From: UBA9732 sp003456855
GTDB taxonomy: Bacteria > Spirochaetota > Spirochaetia > Sphaerochaetales > Sphaerochaetaceae
Length of the DNA: 7,301 nucleotides
NCBI GenBank assembly: GCA_946626785.1
Contig: CAMOUY010000108.1
Span: forward strand, 1-7,301
Direction: 5' to 3'
A program made the position numbers and the translations under genes. Below, piece after piece: positions 1 to 4,936 of this stretch. How positions within the stretch are numbered: the stretch's first letter is position 1; each line of letters opens with the position of its first letter. The notes below the pieces were generated by a model. That model saw nothing but the letters and a program-made list of their open reading frames with translations. It was not told the origin of the DNA and searched no databases.

Positions 1-190
1 CTCCGACCTTGGGGATATCCTCGTTGTCATAGGCATACAGATCGTATGCCGAGGCCGTGCCAGTCTTCTTTCCTTCCATTACTAGGGTTGCCAGCCTGTC
101 AGGGTCATCTCCAAAAGCCCAGGAATCATATTCATTGGTCTTTGGCTTGCCTGTTTTGGTGAACAGCAACCACATCTCCCTATCCGTCAT
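1..190 (-). CDS. ASCH domain-containing protein, partial (5' part only)
   Basis: The reverse strand reads from an ATG at 190 to the window edge, giving 63 codons with no stop. The protein begins MTDREMWLLFTKTG and continues with a YDSWAFGDDPD segment, then GKKTGTASAYDLY (about residues 42-54) and a final IPKVG. This order (an acidic aromatic WxFGD segment, the G-K-K-T-x-T-A-S block, then a P-x-V-G turn) is typical of small ASCH-domain proteins, a PUA-like fold thought to bind RNA or nucleotides; some relatives hydrolyse acetylated cytidine. Which activity this one has cannot be told. A TAAGGAG ribosome binding site lies at 201-207 (reverse strand), 10 nt before the ATG, which supports the start. 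It is divergent from the ECF operon. The family is usually about 140-150 residues, so more than half of the gene lies outside the window. Confidence 0.85.
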   Translation of the reverse strand, partial: MTDREMWLLFTKTGKPKTNEYDSWAFGDDPDRLATLVMEGKKTGTASAYDLYAYDNEDIPKVG

Positions 191-191
191 G

Positions 192-219
192 TTGCAAATG
201 CTCCTTAATCTGATATTAT
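192..219 (+). promoter_or_regulatory. Candidate promoter for the NusG-II/ECF operon
   Basis: TTGCAA (192-197) is followed after 16 nt by TATTAT (214-219), matching sigma-70 boxes at 4 of 6 and 5 of 6 positions. Transcription would start near 226, giving a leader of about 35 nt before the ATG at 260. Such a leader is too short to hold a vitamin riboswitch, so the transporter substrate cannot be inferred from a riboswitch here. Confidence 0.4.
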
Positions 220-244
220 TTGGATAGAAAAAACGTGCCGTCAA
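215..244 (-). promoter_or_regulatory. Candidate promoter for the ASCH gene
   Basis: On the reverse strand TTGACG (plus 239-244) is followed after 18 nt by AATAAT (plus 215-220). These match the sigma-70 consensus at 5 of 6 and 5 of 6 positions. Transcription would start near 208, leaving a leader of about 18 nt that still contains the TAAGGAG site. It was found by eye only. Confidence 0.45.
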
Positions 245-259
245 GGCTTGAGGGGCTCG

Positions 260-637
260 ATGAAGGATAAAGTCAGAGATAAAAACACATTCAAGAGGGA
301 CATCGTCCTTATTCTGGCTTTGGCGGTAATCGGTGTGGCTCTGCTGCTTGCAACCCAGTCGGGTGGAAGGCCGGGTGCCTATGCCGTTGTTGAGTTTGAC
401 GGCTCTGAGATTGCTCGATACCCATTGGCTTCTGATGGAGTCTTTGTACTGAACGGTGGGACCAACACCCTGGAGATCCTTGGAGGCAAGGCCAGGATGA
501 TCGAGGCCGAATGCCCGGACAAGCTCTGTGTGAAGATGGGTTGGATCAAGTACTCCGGACAGAGTCTGGTGTGCCTTCCTGAGCATATTGTGGTAAAGAT
601 CGTCGGAGGGGACTCCTCCGTGGACATAGTGAACTAG
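260..637 (+). CDS. NusG domain II-containing, membrane-anchored extracytoplasmic protein (EetA-like)
   Basis: The 125-residue protein has a charged N terminus, one hydrophobic segment at about residues 13-31 (likely an uncleaved signal anchor) and a small beta-rich domain outside the membrane. That domain contains CPDKLC (C85, C90), then GWI, then GQSLVCLPEH (C105), the hallmark of stand-alone NusG domain II proteins. It is not transcription factor NusG; only the small beta domain is shared. I chose ATG 260 because GAGGGG (250-255) lies 4 nt upstream; a TTG at 248 in the same frame has only a poorly spaced AAGG. The next gene starts 9 nt downstream and encodes the Gx membrane protein. From memory, the same pair occurs as EetA/EetB in flavin-based extracellular electron transfer loci. 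Its function is unknown; a role assisting the transporter at the outer face is an inference. Confidence 0.85.
   Translation: MKDKVRDKNTFKRDIVLILALAVIGVALLLATQSGGRPGAYAVVEFDGSEIARYPLASDGVFVLNGGTNTLEILGGKARMIEAECPDKLCVKMGWIKYSGQSLVCLPEHIVVKIVGGDSSVDIVN
604..620 (+). other. Small hairpin at the end of the NusG-II gene
   Basis: CGGAGG (604-609) and CCTCCG (615-620) are perfect complements around a 5-nt loop. The hairpin lies in the last codons of the NusG-II gene, 16 nt before the AGGGGG ribosome binding site of the Gx gene. No T-run follows, so it is not an intrinsic terminator. Confidence 0.4.
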
Positions 638-646
638 GGGGCGGTG

Positions 647-1159
647 ATGAAGACCAGAGAAATCGCAGAGGCCGGACTTCTGATAGCCCTTGCCTTGGTT
701 CTTTCATATGTGGAAAGCCTGATACCCGCCTTTGTTGCCATACCAGGCATCAAGGTCGGACTTGCCAACATTGTTGTCGTCTATGCCCTGTATAGATTGG
801 GCTTCAAACATGCCTTTCTGATCTCCGTGCTAAGAGTGCTGCTTTCCACACTCCTTTTCGGTACAGTGATGACCTTGGCCTATTCTGCAGCAGGTGCTGT
901 CTTGTCGCTTCTTGGAATGGCTCTTCTGAAGAAGACGGGACTCTTCGGGACGACCGCCGTCAGCGTATCCGGAGCGGTTCTCCACAATATTGGACAGATA
1001 ACAGTGGCAGTCTTCATCCTTGAGACCGATGCTCTTCTGTACTACCTGCCGTTCCTGATCCTGAGCGGTGTGGTGACCGGCATCGTGATTGGAATCATAT
1101 CCTCAACGACAATCAAGAGGGTGAGCAGGGGACAGGAGGATGACAATGCCTCTGATTGA
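647..1159 (+). CDS. Gx transporter family protein (PF07456-type), probable ECF S component
   Basis: This 170-residue, very hydrophobic protein has about five or six membrane segments. It carries the family marks IPGIKVGLAN (about 32-41) and SGAVLHNIGQ (about 108-117). Such proteins are often labelled heptaprenyl diphosphate synthase component I, which is probably misleading, since no prenyl synthase motif is visible. Size, topology and position directly ahead of EcfA1-EcfT-EcfA2 fit the substrate-binding S component of an ECF importer. The start is taken at ATG 647, with AGGGGG (636-641) 5 nt upstream; a GTG at 644 is also in frame but too close. The stop overlaps the start of ecfA1 by 14 bp. 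The substrate is unknown. From memory, the relative EetB belongs to loci for flavin-dependent extracellular electron transfer, so a flavin or quinone-related substrate is conceivable but unproven. Confidence 0.8.
   Translation: MKTREIAEAGLLIALALVLSYVESLIPAFVAIPGIKVGLANIVVVYALYRLGFKHAFLISVLRVLLSTLLFGTVMTLAYSAAGAVLSLLGMALLKKTGLFGTTAVSVSGAVLHNIGQITVAVFILETDALLYYLPFLILSGVVTGIVIGIISSTTIKRVSRGQEDDNASD
1134..1139 (+). promoter_or_regulatory. Ribosome binding site that decides the ecfA1 start
   Basis: A perfect AGGAGG directly abuts an ATG at 1140, leaving no spacer, but stands 6 nt before a second in-frame ATG at 1146. The second ATG is therefore the probable start, and the first is most likely not used. 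Confidence 0.8.
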
Positions 1160-1964
1160 ACTTCAGGACGTCTCCTTCTCCTATCACAAAAGAACTGTTC
1201 TCTCAGACATTTCTTTGAAAATCAACGATGGTGATTTCGTTGCAGTGCTAGGCGGAAATGGGGCAGGCAAATCCACCTTGGCAAAACTTCTCAACGCGAT
1301 AATTGAACCGACAGATGGAAAGATTCTGATCGACGGTGAGGAGGAGAATGACGTCTACAGCACAAGACGAAAGATCGGTCTTGTATTGCAGGACCCTGAC
1401 ACACAGATAGTGGCTGACACAGTAGAGGATGATGTTGCCTTCGGTCCCGAGAATCTTGGACTTGAAAGCGATGAGATAGACAGGAGGGTCAGGGAGAGCC
1501 TGGAACTTTGCGGCATGGAAGAACTTTCAAACGTCTCCCCGACAAGACTGTCCGGTGGGCAGAAGCAGCTTGTTGCAATTGCAGGTGTCCTTGCCCTGAA
1601 GCCAAGGTGTCTGGTTCTGGATGAGGCAACGTCCATGCTGGATCCGGAAGGAAGAGAAATGGTTCGGAATGCAATCAAGAAACTCAACCAGAACGGGATT
1701 GCAATTGTCCTGATGACCCATGATCCCGAAGAGGCCGAGCAGGCAAATTCAGTCATCGTTCTTGACCGGGGAAGGCTCGTCCTTGAAGGTTCAAAAGAAG
1801 AGGTTTTCTCCTCAAATAATCAATTGGATAAATTTGGTGTTAATATACCAATAGCCTATAAACTCATTAATGCCTTAAAAAATAAAGGTATAACCTTAAA
1901 TAAAGACATTAACAATGCAAACAAACTTGTCTATGATCTTGAAAAGAGGAGAAAGCGATGCTGA
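1146..1964 (+). CDS. ecfA1: Energy-coupling factor transporter ATPase EcfA1
   Basis: The 272-residue ABC ATPase has every expected motif: Walker A GGNGAGKST (36-44), Q-loop Q82 in LVLQDPDTQIV, signature LSGGQ (135-139), Walker B CLVLDE (155-160) with catalytic E160, and the switch histidine H192 in MTHD. The stretch QIVADTVEDDVAFGPENLG is characteristic of EcfA1. It would form a cytoplasmic heterodimer with EcfA2, hydrolyse ATP and drive EcfT-coupled substrate uptake through the S component. The gene overlaps the S-component gene by 14 bp and ecfT by 7 bp (ATGCTGA). The C-terminal region (about residues 218-263) keeps the family's FG...IP..Y.L...L pattern, but its DNA is sharply AT-rich compared with the rest of the gene. 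Length is normal for the family (about 280 residues). Confidence 0.93.
   Translation: MPLIELQDVSFSYHKRTVLSDISLKINDGDFVAVLGGNGAGKSTLAKLLNAIIEPTDGKILIDGEEENDVYSTRRKIGLVLQDPDTQIVADTVEDDVAFGPENLGLESDEIDRRVRESLELCGMEELSNVSPTRLSGGQKQLVAIAGVLALKPRCLVLDEATSMLDPEGREMVRNAIKKLNQNGIAIVLMTHDPEEAEQANSVIVLDRGRLVLEGSKEEVFSSNNQLDKFGVNIPIAYKLINALKNKGITLNKDINNANKLVYDLEKRRKRC
1801..1920. other. AT-rich patch inside ecfA1
   Basis: Counting by hand, 31 of 120 bases are G or C (about 26%), against 33 of 60 (55%) at 1501-1560 in the same gene. Codons switch to A/T-ending forms such as AAT, AAA, TTA and ATA. The reading frame stays open and encodes a family-like C terminus, so this is not a break in the gene. Confidence 0.75.
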
Positions 1965-2704
1965 GGGATGTGACTCTTGGACGATACTATCCAACCAAAT
2001 CATTCCTCCATGACCTTGATCCCAGAACCAAACTTGCAGGTGCTGTTCTGTACATTGTGTCAGCCTTCGTTGCCTCCACTCCAGCAACCTGCGCAGTGTC
2101 ATTCATCTGCCTGTGTCTACTTGTGCTTCTGTCCCGTGTTCCTGTCAAATACATGGTAAGAGGCCTTGCCCCCATTGCCGTGATTGTATGCCTTCTCTTC
2201 CTGATCAACATAAGGGAGCCTTGGCGTGCACTTCTTATAACACAGAGGATGGTGGAGCTTGTCTTCTTCTCGAATCTGGTCACTCTGACCACAAAGCCAA
2301 AGACCTTGTCAGATGGGATGGAGAAGGCTCTTCGGTGGCTTGGGATCTTCAAGGTCCCTGTCCATGACCTTGCAACTGCATTCAGCATCGCTCTAAGATT
2401 CATACCGATCCTTGCCGATGAGGCCAGGCTTGTCATGGACGCCCAGAAGGCCAGGGGTGCGGACCTTGGAAAGGGCAACCTCCTCAAGAGAGCCAAGGCC
2501 CTTGTTCCTGTTCTCTTGCCAATGTTCGTCTCCGCCTTCAGGAAGGCTGACAACCTTTCCGTTGCAATGGATTCAAGACTGTACGGAAGCGGGGATGTGG
2601 GTCGCCTGAGACCGCTGAGGTATTCCCGGGTGGACGCTGCCGCATACATCTGCATCTTCACCTATTTTGCTGAAATCATTCTTCTGAAGGGGGCTGGACT
2701 ATGA
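1958..2704 (+). CDS. ecfT: Energy-coupling factor transporter transmembrane protein EcfT
   Basis: The 248-residue membrane protein opens with the typical EcfT segment LHDLDPRTKL (about 17-26). About four hydrophobic segments follow (around 27-57, 69-86, 100-112 and 228-243). A long cytoplasmic helical region carries the coupling motifs DAQKARG (161-167) and AMDSRLYG (203-210). In studied EcfT proteins these arginine motifs insert into grooves of the two ATPases and pass on the energy of ATP hydrolysis. The first motif is canonical ARG; the second reads SRL where many relatives have ARC or ARG. ATG 1958 has AGGAG (1947-1951) 6 nt upstream and overlaps the end of ecfA1. The stop overlaps the ecfA2 start as ATGA. 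Function as the scaffold between the S component and the ATPases is well supported; the substrate is not. Confidence 0.9.
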   Translation: MLRDVTLGRYYPTKSFLHDLDPRTKLAGAVLYIVSAFVASTPATCAVSFICLCLLVLLSRVPVKYMVRGLAPIAVIVCLLFLINIREPWRALLITQRMVELVFFSNLVTLTTKPKTLSDGMEKALRWLGIFKVPVHDLATAFSIALRFIPILADEARLVMDAQKARGADLGKGNLLKRAKALVPVLLPMFVSAFRKADNLSVAMDSRLYGSGDVGRLRPLRYSRVDAAAYICIFTYFAEIILLKGAGL

Positions 2705-3474
2705 TGGAAATCAAGCATGTCTCCTACATCTACGACAAGGGGCTTCCTTTTGGGACCAGGGCCTTGAATGATATCTCAATGACAATAGAAGAGGGTGCCT
2801 TCATAGGCATAACAGGCAAGACAGGAAGCGGAAAGTCCACGCTTATAAGAATCATGGCATCCCTTCTTGAGCCTACAAGTGGTCAGCTTGTCATTGGGGA
2901 AGGGAAGAAAGTAGGACTTGCGTTCCAGTTCCCCGAGCACCAGCTGTTCGAGGAGACTGTTCTGAAGGATGTCATGTTCGGACCAAGGAACCTTGGGCTC
3001 TCCGATGCAAAGGACAGGGCCATTGAGGCACTGAAGACTGTTGGCCTTGATGATTCTTTCCTGGAAAGATCTCCGTTCGCTCTCTCAGGAGGAGAGCAGA
3101 GAATGGTGGCGATAGCCGGAGTCCTTGCAATGGACCCTGACATCCTGATTCTGGATGAGCCCACGGTGGGCCTTGATAAGGCAGGCCATGATCTGGTCAT
3201 GTCGATTCTGGGAAAACTGAACGATGAGGGCAGAACCATAGTTCTTGTGTCCCATGAGATTGAGGACATCCTGGACAACTGCAAGGAGATGGTGCTTCTT
3301 TCCGATGGATGCATCCAGGACAGCGGAGAGCCGATGGAGGTTCTGAAAAGGCACCTCGAAATTGCTCCTAAGCGTATGGTCCTTGTATCGGAGTTGAAGA
3401 GATCCGGCTTCGATGTGGATTATAGTATGGACATCGAGGCCTTGGCCTTGGCAATTGCAGCTCAGTTGAGCTGA
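2701..3474 (+). CDS. ecfA2: Energy-coupling factor transporter ATPase EcfA2
   Basis: The 257-residue ABC ATPase has Walker A GKTGSGKST (39-47), Q-loop Q76 in AFQFPEHQLFEETVLKDV (a stretch diagnostic of EcfA2), signature LSGGEQR (128-134), Walker B ILILDE (148-153) and the switch histidine in VSHE (H185). Together with EcfA1 it makes the heterodimeric motor of the ECF transporter. ATG 2701 overlaps the ecfT stop (ATGA), and AAGGGGG (2687-2693) lies 7 nt upstream. A second ATG at 2704 is possible but less well spaced. The C terminus is somewhat shorter than in many EcfA2 proteins (about 280-290 residues) but looks complete. The stop codon falls inside a 16-bp palindrome and overlaps the end of the convergent MATE gene by 13 bp. 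Confidence 0.93.
   Translation: MMEIKHVSYIYDKGLPFGTRALNDISMTIEEGAFIGITGKTGSGKSTLIRIMASLLEPTSGQLVIGEGKKVGLAFQFPEHQLFEETVLKDVMFGPRNLGLSDAKDRAIEALKTVGLDDSFLERSPFALSGGEQRMVAIAGVLAMDPDILILDEPTVGLDKAGHDLVMSILGKLNDEGRTIVLVSHEIEDILDNCKEMVLLSDGCIQDSGEPMEVLKRHLEIAPKRMVLVSELKRSGFDVDYSMDIEALALAIAAQLS
3458..3473. repeat. Near-perfect palindrome over two convergent stop codons
   Basis: CAGCTCAGTTGAGCTG is a perfect 7+7 bp inverted repeat except for the central GT. It contains the MATE stop (complement of 3462-3464) and the first two bases of the ecfA2 stop (3472-3474). It could act as a weak two-way transcription barrier. No T-run follows on either side, so it is not a classical terminator. Confidence 0.55.
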
Positions 3475-4817
3475 AGCATCCTCTTCCTGTTTGCCAAATA
3501 GCAGATTCCTGTGAAAAGCAGAGAGAAGATCCAACCAATCGGATATCCCCAATATACCAGCCTTACATCTGAGACGATTGACATCGAGATAGCCAGGTAT
3601 ATCTGCCTCATAACGACCATTCCACCGAGTGTTGCCGCTGTTGCAAGCCGGCTCTTCTTGAATGCCCTGAGCACTCCGACAAGTATCTGCCTGATGCTGT
3701 TGACGAAGTACAGAGGTATCATGATCCTTGTCATGCTAACTGCTGATGCTATGACCTCAGGACTTCTGTTGAAGAATGCTGCAATGTACTGTGCGCATGG
3801 AAAGATGACCAGCCCAAGCGCCAAGGTTATTCCAATGGAGAGGATCATTGCATCCTTAATTCCTTCCCTGACCCTCTTTCTGTTTCCGGCTCCAAGGTTC
3901 TGACCTGCGAAGGTTGTGATTGCAGTACCGAATGAAGTCGTAGGAAGGGACACGAACTTGTCGATTCTCTGGCCAATTCCTGCACCTGCCACGACCGCAG
4001 TGCTGAAACGGTTGATGTATCGCCAGACGAAGAGGTTGGAGAATGAGATGATTGAGGACTGGATGCCTGCGGCGATGCCTACATCCAAGGTCTCTGCAAT
4101 GACAGGTCTGCCGTTCTTGATGGTGTCGATGAGAGCAAAGCACTTTACCCCCATTCTCTTTCGGATCACATACCAGCTGATGCCAACGGAGACCACCTGT
4201 GCAAGGACCGTGGCCCATGCCACTCCTGAAATCCCCCAATTGAACACTGCACAGAACAGAAGGTCCAGCAGAATGTTAAGGGAGCAGGAGATCAGAAGGA
4301 TGATGAATGGGGTGTGCATGTCTCCAAGACCCCTGAGAATACCTGCAGAGTTGTTGTACACAACTGTGAAGATCATGCCGGCTATGTAGATCCTCAGATA
4401 GGCAAGGGCATTGGCATAGATGTCCTCGTTCACATTGACCACCCTTAGAAGCAGAGGAGCGATCAGAATTCCTATGACGGAGAAGACGGCACCCAGCATC
4501 ACACCAAAGGAATAGGTGTACTTGATGCTGTCATCAAGTTTTGCCTTGTCTCCAGCTCCGAAGGCCTTTGCCACCACTACCGTGCTTCCGACTGACATTC
4601 CGTTGCAGAAGCCTATCAGAAGGTTCGTAAGGGTGCTGCATACGCTGACGGCGGCAAGTGCTGAGTCACCTGCGAAGTTTCCCAGGACGACCGAGTCTGT
4701 GCTGTGGTAGAGGTTCTGGAATACTTCTCCCAGCATGATTGGAATGGCAAAGAGCAAGAGGCTTTTGAATATGTTGCCCTTTGTGAAATCGACGTTCCTT
4801 CTCAGTTGCAATGCCAT
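3462..4817 (-). CDS. MATE family multidrug/metabolite efflux transporter
   Basis: The 451-residue membrane protein starts MALQLRRNVDFTKGNI and continues AIPIMLGEVFQNLYHSTDSVVLGNFAG, the classical first-helix region of bacterial MATE proteins, including D41, equivalent to the conserved acidic position. The second half repeats the fold (FAGQNLGAGNRKRV at about 304-317 mirrors VVAKAFGAGDKAKL at about 81-94). About 12 membrane helices and a normal length (about 450) indicate an intact gene. Such proteins export drugs or metabolites using a Na+ or H+ gradient; the substrate cannot be told. The ribosome binding site before ATG 4817 is weak (GGTAAGA), but the family start fits this position. It points toward the ECF operon, overlapping ecfA2 by 13 bp, and is divergent from the HAD gene. 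No shared role with the ECF operon is evident. Confidence 0.92.
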   Translation of the reverse strand: MALQLRRNVDFTKGNIFKSLLLFAIPIMLGEVFQNLYHSTDSVVLGNFAGDSALAAVSVCSTLTNLLIGFCNGMSVGSTVVVAKAFGAGDKAKLDDSIKYTYSFGVMLGAVFSVIGILIAPLLLRVVNVNEDIYANALAYLRIYIAGMIFTVVYNNSAGILRGLGDMHTPFIILLISCSLNILLDLLFCAVFNWGISGVAWATVLAQVVSVGISWYVIRKRMGVKCFALIDTIKNGRPVIAETLDVGIAAGIQSSIISFSNLFVWRYINRFSTAVVAGAGIGQRIDKFVSLPTTSFGTAITTFAGQNLGAGNRKRVREGIKDAMILSIGITLALGLVIFPCAQYIAAFFNRSPEVIASAVSMTRIMIPLYFVNSIRQILVGVLRAFKKSRLATAATLGGMVVMRQIYLAISMSIVSDVRLVYWGYPIGWIFSLLFTGICYLANRKRMLQLN

Positions 4818-4840
4818 TTGATCTTACCGTTCCCTTACAA

Positions 4841-4870
4841 TTGCTGAAGTTTATTCAAGTTCAGTATAAT
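4841..4870 (+). promoter_or_regulatory. Candidate upstream promoter for the HAD-asparaginase-PlsC operon
   Basis: TTGCTG (4841-4846) is followed after 18 nt by a perfect TATAAT (4865-4870). Transcription would start near 4877, leaving a leader of about 60 nt that contains the whole 4884-4916 dyad. Confidence 0.4.
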
Positions 4871-4876
4871 TGACAA
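4848..4876 (-). promoter_or_regulatory. Candidate promoter for the MATE gene
   Basis: On the reverse strand TTGTCA (plus 4871-4876) is followed after 17 nt by TAAACT (plus 4848-4853), matching the sigma-70 boxes at 5 of 6 and 4 of 6 positions. Transcription would begin near 4841, about 24 nt before the MATE start codon. Confidence 0.4.
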
Positions 4877-4898
4877 TGCACCACGGGTATAATTAAAT
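4870..4898 (+). promoter_or_regulatory. Candidate downstream promoter for the HAD-asparaginase-PlsC operon
   Basis: A perfect TTGACA (4870-4875) is followed after 17 nt by TTAAAT (4893-4898, 4 of 6). Transcription would start near 4905. The left arm of the dyad falls in the spacer and the right arm just past the start point, the usual place for a repressor site. Confidence 0.4.
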
Positions 4899-4916
4899 AT
4901 TTTCTAACTATACCCG
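4884..4916. promoter_or_regulatory. Dyad symmetric element, possible operator
   Basis: CGGGTATA (4884-4891) and TATACCCG (4909-4916) are perfect inverted copies separated by a 17-nt AT-rich spacer. Arm centres are 25 bp apart. The element lies between the promoter boxes and the ribosome binding site of the HAD gene. It looks like the binding site of a dimeric regulator; a leader hairpin is the alternative. The regulator is not in the window. Confidence 0.5.
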
Positions 4917-4936
4917 AATAGGAAAAGGAGCATCGC

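Noticed and set aside
248..259. TTG at 248 as start of the NusG-II protein
   Set aside because: The AAGG before it is only one base away, whereas ATG 260 has GAGGGG at workable spacing and gives a normal signal-anchor N terminus.
191..259. A riboswitch upstream of the ECF operon
   Set aside because: The whole intergenic space is 69 bp and the expected leader about 35 nt, too short for known vitamin riboswitches; no conserved core was visible.
647..1159. Heptaprenyl diphosphate synthase component I
   Set aside because: The name is inherited from old family labels. The protein is an integral membrane protein with no prenyltransferase motif and sits in front of ECF genes.
1987..2661. A 224-codon open frame on the minus strand opposite ecfT
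   Set aside because: It is fully antisense to a well-supported ecfT gene, its protein is rich in Arg, Ser and Thr with no recognisable motif, and no good ribosome binding site was seen. It is a shadow frame.
3458..3473. Classical intrinsic terminator between ecfA2 and the MATE gene
   Set aside because: The palindrome has a very short loop and no T-run on either strand, so it is listed only as a palindrome.
3085..3552. Minus-strand open frame of 155 codons across the end of ecfA2
   Set aside because: It covers the Walker B region of ecfA2 in antisense and has no family features.
3511..4389. Plus-strand open frames of 130 and 157 codons inside the MATE gene
   Set aside because: They are antisense to the intact MATE gene, and their proteins look like reverse readings of membrane helices, without motifs.
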